This document shows, one piece after another, positions 1-5,369 of a stretch of DNA of 5,401 nt; the first letter of the stretch is position 1; every line of letters begins with the position of its first letter. Source of the DNA: an uncultured Verrucomicrobiota bacterium (GTDB lineage: Bacteria; Verrucomicrobiota; Verrucomicrobiia; Methylacidiphilales; Verrucolacustridaceae); assembly GCA_903905395.1 (NCBI GenBank), contig CAIVGD010000257.1, forward strand, positions 1 through 5,401, written 5' to 3'. A program made the position numbers and the translations under genes. The notes beneath the pieces were generated by a model. That model ran no database searches. It saw only the letters and a program-made list of their open reading frames with translations, and was not told where the DNA came from.

Positions 1-163
1 AGCCCTCAATTCTCAGCTCTTCTGACTTCAACTTAAACTCGCGGTCCTCCGCGTAAGCTATTCCCCATTTCCGCTAACTCTCTGCCAGTTTTAGGATCAA
101 GCGACCCCGTGAATCGGTTTATTGGGTATTGACATTACCAGTCGCCCGAGTATTTATTAGACT
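1..163. other. Noncoding leader region with a small hairpin
   Basis: No convincing coding region is seen here. The segment is less GC-rich than the genes that follow. Positions 32-57 can fold into an imperfect hairpin: an inner 5-bp stem CGCGG/CCGCG (40-44 with 49-53) with a TCCT loop, and an outer CTTA/TAAG stem (32-35 with 54-57) interrupted by a 4-base bulge. No U-run follows it, so it is not a typical intrinsic terminator. It could belong to the 3' end of a gene left of the window or be a small dispersed repeat. The right end carries the promoter-like sequence described separately. Confidence 0.5.
129..158 (+). promoter_or_regulatory. Putative sigma70-like promoter abutting the ATPase start
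   Basis: A perfect TTGACA lies at 129-134. The best spaced -10 candidates are TTTATT at 153-158 (18-base spacer, 4 of 6 matches) and TATTTA at 151-156 (16-base spacer, weaker). Either would place the transcription start at about 163-165, on the ATG at 164, so the transcript would have essentially no 5' leader. No Shine-Dalgarno sequence is present before the ATG, which agrees with this. The -35 is strong and the -10 is ambiguous. Confidence 0.5.
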
Positions 164-1465
164 ATGTCAGAATACTTATTAAGACATGATTATTCGTCTG
201 TTCGCGATATTTTGAAGGCTAGGCTGGAGGAGCCCGCTCCGGCAAAGATTCAACTGCTGTTCGGTCCCCGGCAGGTGGGTAAGACGACCCTCCTGCACGA
301 GTTGGCTGACCAATGGGGTGATCGAGCTGTTTATGCCAGCGCGGATGCCCCCGAGGCCGAGCTCCCCGGTTGGGCGGATACCATCTGGCGGCGGGCTGTG
401 GAAAAGGCGGCGGCGGGGTCAGTGGTTCTTCTGCTGGATGAAGTCCATTTTCTTCCAAATTGGAGCCGTTGGCTTAAGGCTAAGCATGACGATGTCGTCC
501 AAAAAAAAATCCCCCTCCATACGGTGGCGACCGGTTCTTCTTCGTTGGACCTCGGCACGGGATCGCGCGAGACGATGGCGGGTAGGTTCGAAAAGTTGTC
601 CCTGCACCATTGGGCGCCAGCTGATCTGGTGAGATTGCTCGGTGTTGCGGAGGCGGATGCCCCGTCGCGTTGGGTGACCTGCGGAGGATATCCCGGAGCT
701 TGTCCTTTCTGGGAGAACGAGACACGTCTTCGCGCTTATCTACGGGATTCGATTGTCGAGCCGGCCATCGGACGCGATATTTTGCAGTTAGAACAGGTGC
801 GTAAGCCGGCCCTACTCCGGCAGATCTTCGCTCTCGCGATGGCCCATCCCGCCGAGATACTCTCGCTTGAGAAAATCGCGGGCTCTCTCGCAGAGAAGGG
901 AGCCCTGGAGACCATTTCTCATTATTTGGATCTTCTGCGGGAGGCCTATCTGGTGGCTCCGGTGCCGAAGTGGTCGGGCGATGAAATCCGCCGCCGGAAA
1001 TCTCCTCCGAAGTTGGTCGCACTGAATCACGGGCTGCTCCTTGGGGGGACATCCTCTTCGGCACCCGGACCGCGTACCGACCCCTCGCGGTGGGGACGAT
1101 GGGTCGAGAATGCCTGCCTAGCCCATGCCTGGAACGCCGGTCAGCAAGTGCACTACTGGAGGGCGGAACCATGGGAAGTGGATGGGGTGATCCAAGGAAA
1201 TTGGGGGCGGTGGATCGTGGAGGTGAAGACCGGACGCTACTCGACTGCCGATCTTAAGGGCCTCGCTGTCGCTTCATCAAAATTCCCTGCGTTCTCCCCC
1301 TTGGTAATCTGCGACCCCGGTGAGGAGGGGCCAGCCGAGACCGCCGGATTCCGCGCCATCCCCTGGCCCGACTACCTCCTCCGGGGGTTGGAAAAAGAAT
1401 CCTTTTCCCGTTCGGTCAGAGGTCCAAAAGCTGAAAAAAAGCCTCGGGATGAGCTAAATCGCTAA
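164..1465 (+). CDS. AAA-type ATPase with DUF4143 / PD-(D/E)XK-like C-terminus
   Basis: This is a predicted cytoplasmic ATP-binding protein of the large prokaryotic family that joins an AAA-type ATPase to a DUF4143 domain. The cellular role of the family is not established. Visible motifs are Walker A GPRQVGKTT (residues 34-42), Walker B LLLDE (89-93), a sensor-like VATGSSS (121-127) and a candidate arginine finger in AGRFEKL (R141). The GGYP motif (174-177) begins the linker typical of the family. A winged-helix-like region spans about 230-265. The C-terminal part has E315, E338-V-D340 and E353-V-K355, the layout of a PD-(D/E)XK nuclease fold, although nuclease activity is not implied for the family. 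The length of 433 residues is normal. The start is fixed by an in-frame TAG one codon upstream. The last 15 or so residues overlap the phosphatase gene on the other strand. An A9 run lies at 501-509. The coding strand looks G-rich, unlike the C-rich plus strand further right, so this may be a transferred gene. Confidence 0.9.
   Translation: MSEYLLRHDYSSVRDILKARLEEPAPAKIQLLFGPRQVGKTTLLHELADQWGDRAVYASADAPEAELPGWADTIWRRAVEKAAAGSVVLLLDEVHFLPNWSRWLKAKHDDVVQKKIPLHTVATGSSSLDLGTGSRETMAGRFEKLSLHHWAPADLVRLLGVAEADAPSRWVTCGGYPGACPFWENETRLRAYLRDSIVEPAIGRDILQLEQVRKPALLRQIFALAMAHPAEILSLEKIAGSLAEKGALETISHYLDLLREAYLVAPVPKWSGDEIRRRKSPPKLVALNHGLLLGGTSSSAPGPRTDPSRWGRWVENACLAHAWNAGQQVHYWRAEPWEVDGVIQGNWGRWIVEVKTGRYSTADLKGLAVASSKFPAFSPLVICDPGEEGPAETAGFRAIPWPDYLLRGLEKESFSRSVRGPKAEKKPRDELNR
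501..509 (+). repeat. A9 homopolymer inside the ATPase gene
   Basis: Nine consecutive adenines encode the Gln-Lys-Lys segment at about residues 113-115, between Walker B and the sensor motif. A one-base slip would end the protein after roughly a quarter of its length. The reading frame is intact in this sequence. Such tracts are common sites of polymerase slippage, but there is no evidence of variation here. Confidence 0.9.
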
Positions 1466-2117
1466 ACACCGCATCCGCCCCACAATCCCGCAACTGCTGT
1501 TCGGTGAAAGAGCCCGTGGCCACCGCGATCGCCCGGGCCCCAATCGCCCGCGCACAGGCCACATCGTGCGGCGTGTCACCGATCACGAAAATCCGTTCCG
1601 GCGGAAACTCCTCCCCATGACGCTCCCGCGCCCGGCGTCTCGCATAGGGTCCCAGTTCATTGCGGATGGAAGAATCGTCCGAGAAAGCCCCAAACTCAAA
1701 AAAGTGATTTACACCATAGCGGGTCAGTTTGAGTCGCGCCCCTATCTCGATATTTCCCGTAAGCAAAGCCTGCACGAGTTCCGTCCTTTGGTGCGCCTCC
1801 TCCAGAATACCCAGCACGCCGAGATGCAGACCTCCATCCCGTCGGGGCAACTCCTCGGCCAAACACTCCACATAAACATCTAGAAAGCGGGTAATCTCTT
1901 CAGGTCCATTCGGTTTTCCCTCCCGCCCGAGCAACTGCTCCGCGATCCATTTGTCTGTCTGCCCCCCAATTTCGATCCCTTGGAAGTCCGACTTCCCTCC
2001 GTGAAGTTTATCCATGGCTCGGCAGAGGGCGATTTTCCCCGCCTCGCCGGTGTGCAACAGGGTCCCGTCGATGTCCCAGAGCAGAAGTTTCCGGGGTCGA
2101 ATCGCGACCGACTTCAC
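1416..2117 (-). CDS. HAD-superfamily phosphatase (phosphoglycolate phosphatase-like)
   Basis: This is a predicted cytoplasmic phosphohydrolase of the haloacid dehalogenase superfamily. All core motifs are present: motif I DIDGT (nucleophile D15, acid/base D17), motif II LLTGN with T120, a basic motif III residue in the ARLKLTRYG stretch (about K130), and motif IV VIGDTPHDVACA with D181 and D185 for magnesium. An alpha-helical cap lies between motifs I and II (about 22-110), as in the Gph/PGMB-type subfamily. The substrate cannot be read from the sequence; 2-phosphoglycolate or a sugar phosphate are possibilities. The start is GTG and shares four bases (GTGA) with the fabI stop. No better start is seen nearby and motif I sits at the usual distance from the N-terminus. 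The gene is therefore probably translated by coupling to fabI. Its last 50 bases overlap the convergent ATPase gene. The length of 233 residues is normal for the family. Confidence 0.93.
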   Translation of the reverse strand: MKSVAIRPRKLLLWDIDGTLLHTGEAGKIALCRAMDKLHGGKSDFQGIEIGGQTDKWIAEQLLGREGKPNGPEEITRFLDVYVECLAEELPRRDGGLHLGVLGILEEAHQRTELVQALLTGNIEIGARLKLTRYGVNHFFEFGAFSDDSSIRNELGPYARRRARERHGEEFPPERIFVIGDTPHDVACARAIGARAIAVATGSFTEQQLRDCGADAVFSDLAHPEAFFQLLDL

Positions 2118-2890
2118 ATGCCCATCACGCTGTAACCCGAGTCGGCGTAGAGTGTCTGTCCCGTGATCCCAGCCGAACCATCCGAGGCTAGAAACACCCC
2201 AGTGGCCCCCAACTCCTCCAGCGTGATGTTCCGCTTGAGCGGGGCGTGCTCCTCGTAATGCGCGAGCATGGCGGCAAATCCACTGATTCCGCGCGCCGCC
2301 AAAGTATTTACGGGCCCGGCACTGATCGCATTGACCCGAATCTTTTTCGGCCCCAAATCGTAAGCCAAATACCGCACGCTGGCCTCCAATGCCGCCTTGG
2401 CCACCCCCATCACATTGTAGCGAGGCACCACTTTTGCCGCCCCATAGTAGGTCATGGTCACGATACTGCCTCCCGCCGCCATTAAAGGGGCCGCCGCCCT
2501 ACTCAACGCCACCAGTGAGTAGGCACTGATATCGTGCGCCACGCGGAAAGCTTCCCGAGAGGTATCCACAAAATTGCCCTCCAGCGCTTCCTTGGGCGCA
2601 AAAGCCACGCTGTGCAGGAGAAGATCCACCCGCGGAGTTTTACCCTTCACAAAATCAAAGAACTTGGCGATCTCCGCATCTTGGCTCACGTCGCAAGGCG
2701 CCACAGGGGTGTCCGCCCCGAAGGTGGTGACCAACTCCTCCACGTTCTCCTTCAACCGCTCCCCCTGATAATTGAAGATCAGCTTGGCTCCCGCATCTGC
2801 CCACGCCTTGGCAATGCCCCAGGCGATGCTTCGCTTGTTGGCTACGCCGAAAACCAGCCCCACTTTTCCTTCCAGAGTTTTGTTGCTCAT
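2114..2890 (-). CDS. fabI: Enoyl-[acyl-carrier-protein] reductase (NADH), FabI type
   Basis: FabI reduces trans-2-enoyl-ACP to acyl-ACP, the last step of each cycle of type II fatty-acid synthesis, in the cytoplasm, normally as a tetramer. The protein is a classic short-chain reductase fold of 258 residues (E. coli FabI has 262). Visible elements are the cofactor-binding GVANKRSIAWGIA (15-27), CDV (66-68), LLHSVAFAP (91-99), the active-site TYYGA (147-151) and the YX6K pair Y158/K165 in YNVMGVAKAALE, followed by RVNAISAGPVNTLAA. Position 96 is Ala where E. coli has Gly93, the residue changed in triclosan-resistant mutants. Ala there is also natural in triclosan-sensitive FabI such as that of Staphylococcus, so resistance cannot be concluded. 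The start is fixed by an in-frame TAG one codon upstream and by the N-terminal fit. There is no well-placed Shine-Dalgarno: an AGGA lies only one base from the ATG. This is the first gene of an operon with the downstream phosphatase. Confidence 0.97.
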   Translation of the reverse strand: MSNKTLEGKVGLVFGVANKRSIAWGIAKAWADAGAKLIFNYQGERLKENVEELVTTFGADTPVAPCDVSQDAEIAKFFDFVKGKTPRVDLLLHSVAFAPKEALEGNFVDTSREAFRVAHDISAYSLVALSRAAAPLMAAGGSIVTMTYYGAAKVVPRYNVMGVAKAALEASVRYLAYDLGPKKIRVNAISAGPVNTLAARGISGFAAMLAHYEEHAPLKRNITLEELGATGVFLASDGSAGITGQTLYADSGYSVMGM

Positions 2891-2982
2891 ATCCTACAAA
2901 GTGCCCTTGCCCCTCCCCTCCTGTCACGCTTCGAGTCACTTCCTCTTGGCCTCCCCAACTCGTCCTGCTACCAACACACATT
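2891..2982. other. Divergent intergenic region between fabI and the terC-family gene
   Basis: These 92 bases must carry the promoters of both flanking genes. The minus strand has a purine-rich stretch with runs GG, GGGG, GGGG and GGG (2904-2921) in the presumed fabI leader. It could weakly form a two-layer G-quadruplex, and it sits too far from the start (about 19 bases) to act as a normal Shine-Dalgarno. Toward terC there is only a weak promoter match (TTGGCC at 2946-2951, TACCAA at 2969-2974). No yybP-ykoY-type manganese riboswitch, known from some terC/alx leaders, could be recognised; the space is short for one. Confidence 0.5.
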
Positions 2983-3912
2983 ATGGCTGGACACCATCTT
3001 CATCTAGGTTGGATCCTCTTTGGGCCGCTGGTTCTGGCCTTGCTGGCGACCGACTTGATTCTCTTTCACCGGGATCCCCGGCCCGTCGATCTCCGCCGCT
3101 CCCTCATGGCCACCGCAGGATGGGTGGCCTTAGCCTTGGCCTTCGGCGGCCTGATCGCCTTGACCTTGGGCGTGCCTCACTCATTGGAATTTTTCACCGG
3201 CTATGTCGTCGAACTTTCTCTCAGCGTGGATAACGTTTTCGTTTTCGCCGTTCTCCTGCGGTACTTCGCGGTTCCGGAGAAGGCCCAGTTCCCCGCCCTC
3301 TTCTGGGGAATCATCGGGGCCCTTTTTCTCCGGGCCATCTTCATTTTCACAGGCATCGCCTTGATCAATCGCTTCCACTGGCTGATTTACATCTTCGGCT
3401 TCATTTTAATTTACACTGGAATCAAGCTCCTCAAGGGTGATGCCGCCAAGGTTCAGCCCGATCAGAATCCCCTCGTCCGTCTGGCCCGGCGCTTCATCCC
3501 TATCACTCCGGAATTCCACGACAACCGCTTCTTTGTCCGCCAAGGCAGGCGCTGGGCCGGCACTCCCCTCTTTCTTGTCCTCATTGCCCTGGGAACTACG
3601 GATCTGGTGTTCGCGCTCGACTCCATTCCCGCCATCCTGGCGATCACTCGGGACCCCTTCATTGTCCTCACGTCCAACGCCTTTGCGGTTTTGGGACTGC
3701 GCGCCCTCTACTTCGCCATTGCCGGCCTGCTCAATCTCTTCGCCTACCTGAACATAGGTTTATCCGTAATTCTGGTGTTTATTGGGATCAAAATGCTCCT
3801 TTCGGGCTGGATCCTGTTCCCCATCCCCCTCACCCTCGGCTTCGTCCTCGCCGTCCTCGCTGTCTCCATCATCGCCTCCATTCTCAAACCCCCCACCCAA
3901 GCCCACCCATAA
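2983..3912 (+). CDS. TerC/Alx-family integral membrane protein
   Basis: This is a polytopic inner-membrane protein of the TerC family. Members include E. coli Alx and Bacillus TerC-type proteins, linked to manganese export and, in some gene clusters, to tellurium resistance. The 309 residues (E. coli Alx is about 320) contain roughly eight or nine hydrophobic segments: about 10-28, 43-63, 73-93, 105-126, 133-149, 195-217, 225-250, 255-275 and 280-301. Both family signature motifs are present: ELSLSVDNVFVFAVLL, with E77, D83 and N84 inside a membrane helix, and TTDLVFALDSIPAI, with D207 and D213. A charged cytoplasmic loop separates the two halves (about 151-193). These acidic residues are presumed metal ligands. 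Metal choice cannot be decided from the sequence. No Shine-Dalgarno precedes the ATG. No tellurite-resistance partner genes lie nearby, so a general manganese-handling role is the better inference. The 3' end is C-rich and G-poor (about 3884-3910), which could favour Rho-dependent termination. Confidence 0.95.
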   Translation: MAGHHLHLGWILFGPLVLALLATDLILFHRDPRPVDLRRSLMATAGWVALALAFGGLIALTLGVPHSLEFFTGYVVELSLSVDNVFVFAVLLRYFAVPEKAQFPALFWGIIGALFLRAIFIFTGIALINRFHWLIYIFGFILIYTGIKLLKGDAAKVQPDQNPLVRLARRFIPITPEFHDNRFFVRQGRRWAGTPLFLVLIALGTTDLVFALDSIPAILAITRDPFIVLTSNAFAVLGLRALYFAIAGLLNLFAYLNIGLSVILVFIGIKMLLSGWILFPIPLTLGFVLAVLAVSIIASILKPPTQAHP

Positions 3913-3990
3913 ATCAGATCCATTCCCTATTTTTAAAAAGATTCCGTTGATTATAAGCCATTTGTAATTGTATTTCTTTTGGGCAAGTGG

Positions 3991-4018
3991 TTGACGGCCT
4001 GCCAGACCGTCCTAGAAT
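3991..4018 (+). promoter_or_regulatory. Sigma70-like promoter for the glucosaminidase gene, predicted leaderless
   Basis: TTGACG (3991-3996, 5 of 6 matches) and TAGAAT (4013-4018, 5 of 6 matches) are separated by 16 bases. The expected transcription start, about seven bases after the -10, is 4025-4026, which coincides with the ATG at 4026. An in-frame TAA at 4020-4022 rules out an upstream extension of the gene. No Shine-Dalgarno is present. Confidence 0.65.
3993..4011. promoter_or_regulatory. Inverted repeat GACGG-N9-CCGTC in the promoter spacer
   Basis: A perfect 5-bp inverted repeat (3993-3997 with 4007-4011, 9-base centre) begins inside the -35 element and ends two bases before the -10. 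This is a position where a dimeric repressor or a MerR-type activator could bind. The arms are short, so chance is possible. Confidence 0.3.
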
Positions 4019-4025
4019 TTAATCC

Positions 4026-4898
4026 ATGCCTCAGATCGTTGATTTGACCGGGGCCATCGCCCGTAAAACCTTTGCCAAAAAACCCAGGTTTCGCCTAGGT
4101 TTAGTCGGCACCTTGGTCGTATCGAATTTTGCCTGGCTGATTCTATTCGGCGTGGCCGTTTTCTCCCTTATCGGCGTCACTCGGTTTTCCGCCGCTCTTT
4201 CCAAAAGCTACTTGGAGGAAAAATGGAGCTCCCTCCAAAACCGTCTCGCCCAGCGCAAGGAGCTGGAAGAACGGGACCTGCGCATCGCCCGCCTGATCGC
4301 CTCCCAAAGCTCCGACACCACCGACATCCTCGGCCTTGCCACCCGCATCTCCAAAATTCTCGACTCCGCCAACGGACGTCAACGCCGCTTCCTCGAAAAT
4401 GCGATCCCCGAAGCCATGCTCATCCAGACCACCACCCAGATCCCCGCCTCGGCCGTCCTCGCCATGGCCATCTTCGAATCCGGCTACGGCAACAGCCTCC
4501 TCGCCAAGGATTATAATAATTTTTTCGGGATGAAAGCCTTCGATACATGGAGCGGCCCCCGCGCTTTGAATATGCCCACGCGGGATAGCGGGGTGGACAC
4601 CACCGCCGATTTCCGCGCTTATCCCACCCTCGCCGCCGGCTTCCAGGGCTATTCCCAATTCCTGATGGCCAACGAGCGTTATCACAAATACGTGGGCGAA
4701 AAGTCAGGCGTGAAATTCGTCTCGGGGATTCTGGCTTCCGGATACTGCCCCGACACCGATTATCTCCCCCATATCCGCGACATCATTCAGAAACACGGCC
4801 TAGACCAGCTCGATGCCGCCCTGGAAACCATCGTCGATAACAAGGAATCCGTCGCTAAGTCTCTTCCTGCGACCGAGACATCCGCCGGGGCCCACTAA
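4026..4898 (+). CDS. Membrane-anchored GH73-type beta-N-acetylglucosaminidase
   Basis: This is a predicted peptidoglycan hydrolase of the glucosaminidase/FlgJ C-domain family (GH73), which cuts the glycan strand of the cell wall. Residues 1-23 are basic (KTFAKKPRFR), followed by one hydrophobic helix (about 24-50), so the protein should be anchored in the inner membrane with its catalytic part in the periplasm. A charged, probably coiled-coil segment follows (about 58-92). The catalytic domain covers about 120-262: IPASAVLAMAIFESGYG carries the expected catalytic Glu (E151), then NNFFGMKA (164-171), DFRAYPTLAAGFQGYSQFL (195-213) and the late GYCPDTDYLPHIRDII (239-254), all in the order seen in the family. 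The second acid cannot be assigned with confidence; D187 and D191 lie in the hairpin region. There is no LysM or other wall-binding domain and no flagellar neighbour, so a housekeeping wall role is more likely than FlgJ. It overlaps the convergent Coa1-like gene by four bases. Confidence 0.9.
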   Translation: MPQIVDLTGAIARKTFAKKPRFRLGLVGTLVVSNFAWLILFGVAVFSLIGVTRFSAALSKSYLEEKWSSLQNRLAQRKELEERDLRIARLIASQSSDTTDILGLATRISKILDSANGRQRRFLENAIPEAMLIQTTTQIPASAVLAMAIFESGYGNSLLAKDYNNFFGMKAFDTWSGPRALNMPTRDSGVDTTADFRAYPTLAAGFQGYSQFLMANERYHKYVGEKSGVKFVSGILASGYCPDTDYLPHIRDIIQKHGLDQLDAALETIVDNKESVAKSLPATETSAGAH

Positions 4899-5344
4899 TT
4901 CGTTTCGCTGGCTCCGGTAGCTCCATCCGCACAGGAAATAGCTTCTCCGCCGATTGGCTTCACCTCCAAGAGCAGATATCTCCACTGACCCGTTGGACAT
5001 TTGTCCGCCCGCAAGGTCACCGCCGCCCTCCCATTCGACCCCAGCAGACTAAAATCCAGCCGTGCCGTTCCCCGGTCCGGCAGATCCTCAATCTCCCCAG
5101 AGACCGCCCAGCCTAATCGCAGGGGTTGACCCAGTTTCTTTCTGACCCGCTCGTCGCTCATCACACGGGTGCCTGCATCCTGCATGACATCGGTCTTTTT
5201 CAGCATCGCATAACTCATTTGCAGGGTCATGAGACCCACGCCAAACACCCCCGTCGCCAATCCCACCAACCCAAGGACCACCCAACGGCGTGCTTTGTTT
5301 TTCCACGCCATCAACTCGGTTTGGCTCATCAGTCTGGAACCCAT
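4895..5344 (-). CDS. Coa1-like single-pass membrane protein (putative cytochrome oxidase assembly factor family)
   Basis: This is a small protein of 149 residues with a basic N-terminus (KNKARR, 15-20), one strong hydrophobic helix (about 21-43) and a soluble domain. The domain contains KKLGQPLRLGWAVSGEIED (69-87) followed by alternating beta-strand segments (GTARLDFSLLGSNGRAAVTLRA, about 92-113, and WRYLLLEVKP, 121-130). This pattern, a glycine-rich start, a G-W-x-V-S-G turn and a repeated strand ending in a hydrophobic LEVK strand, resembles the bacterial Coa1 (cytochrome c oxidase assembly factor 1) family. I recognise it by pattern only. In bacteria the function is mostly assumed from the mitochondrial protein, and no oxidase gene lies in the window. 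The soluble part should face the periplasm. Start choice is uncertain: Met1, Met6 or Met12 all precede the helix, and none has a good Shine-Dalgarno. An in-frame TAG upstream of Met1 (just beyond the G9 run) limits extension. Confidence 0.7.
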   Translation of the reverse strand: MGSRLMSQTELMAWKNKARRWVVLGLVGLATGVFGVGLMTLQMSYAMLKKTDVMQDAGTRVMSDERVRKKLGQPLRLGWAVSGEIEDLPDRGTARLDFSLLGSNGRAAVTLRADKCPTGQWRYLLLEVKPIGGEAISCADGATGASETN

Positions 5345-5360
5345 TCCGCCACTCTGGATT

Positions 5361-5369
5361 CCCCCCCCC
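5361..5369. repeat. C9/G9 homopolymer upstream of the Coa1-like gene
   Basis: Nine cytosines on the plus strand are a G9 run in the leader of the minus-strand gene, about 16 bases before its first ATG. An in-frame TAG lies directly upstream of the run, so slippage would not switch the reading frame but could alter promoter or leader spacing. The remaining bases to the window edge are C-rich, with nothing recognisable. Confidence 0.9.

Larger units (their letters stand above)
3913..4025. other. AT-richer intergenic region upstream of the glucosaminidase gene
   Basis: The base composition drops sharply in GC here compared with the flanking genes. A 10-bp palindrome TTTTTAAAAA lies at 3930-3939. 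It is not preceded by a GC stem, so it is not a standard terminator for the terC-family gene. The right end contains a clear promoter and an inverted repeat, listed separately. No coding region is seen. Confidence 0.6.

Noticed and set aside
480..1172. Long open frame of 230 codons on the minus strand inside the ATPase gene.
   Set aside because: The predicted protein is Pro/Arg/Ser-rich low-complexity sequence with no domain, and it is fully antisense to a gene with strong family motifs. It is a shadow frame.
1390..1408. Hairpin GGAAAA/TTTTCC with a 7-base loop just past the phosphatase stop, a possible terminator for the fabI operon.
   Set aside because: The stem is short and AT-rich, with no U-run after it, and it lies inside the ATPase coding sequence. 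Too weak to annotate as a terminator.
1435..1441. In-frame slippery heptamer A-AAA-AAG near the end of the ATPase gene, as in dnaX-type -1 frameshifting.
   Set aside because: A -1 shift reaches a stop after a few codons, giving almost the same length, and no strong stem-loop or upstream Shine-Dalgarno is seen. It is likely chance in a Lys-rich tail.
164..2890. Possible defence island or toxin-antitoxin context for the ATPase.
   Set aside because: The neighbours are a phosphatase and fabI. No toxin, restriction, reverse transcriptase or recombinase gene is seen, so a defence role is not supported by this window.
2891..2982. Possible manganese riboswitch (yybP-ykoY type) upstream of the terC-family gene.
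   Set aside because: The conserved loops could not be found by eye, and the 92-base region also has to serve fabI. A covariance-model search would be needed to revive the idea.
2534..3007. Open frame of 157 codons on the plus strand antisense to fabI and reaching into the terC-family start.
   Set aside because: No recognisable domain, and it conflicts with two strongly supported genes.
4143..4685. Open frame of 180 codons on the minus strand inside the glucosaminidase gene, rich in Gly, Glu and Asp.
   Set aside because: The Gly/Glu bias is what the antisense of C-rich codons gives. There are no motifs, and the sense-strand gene is well supported.
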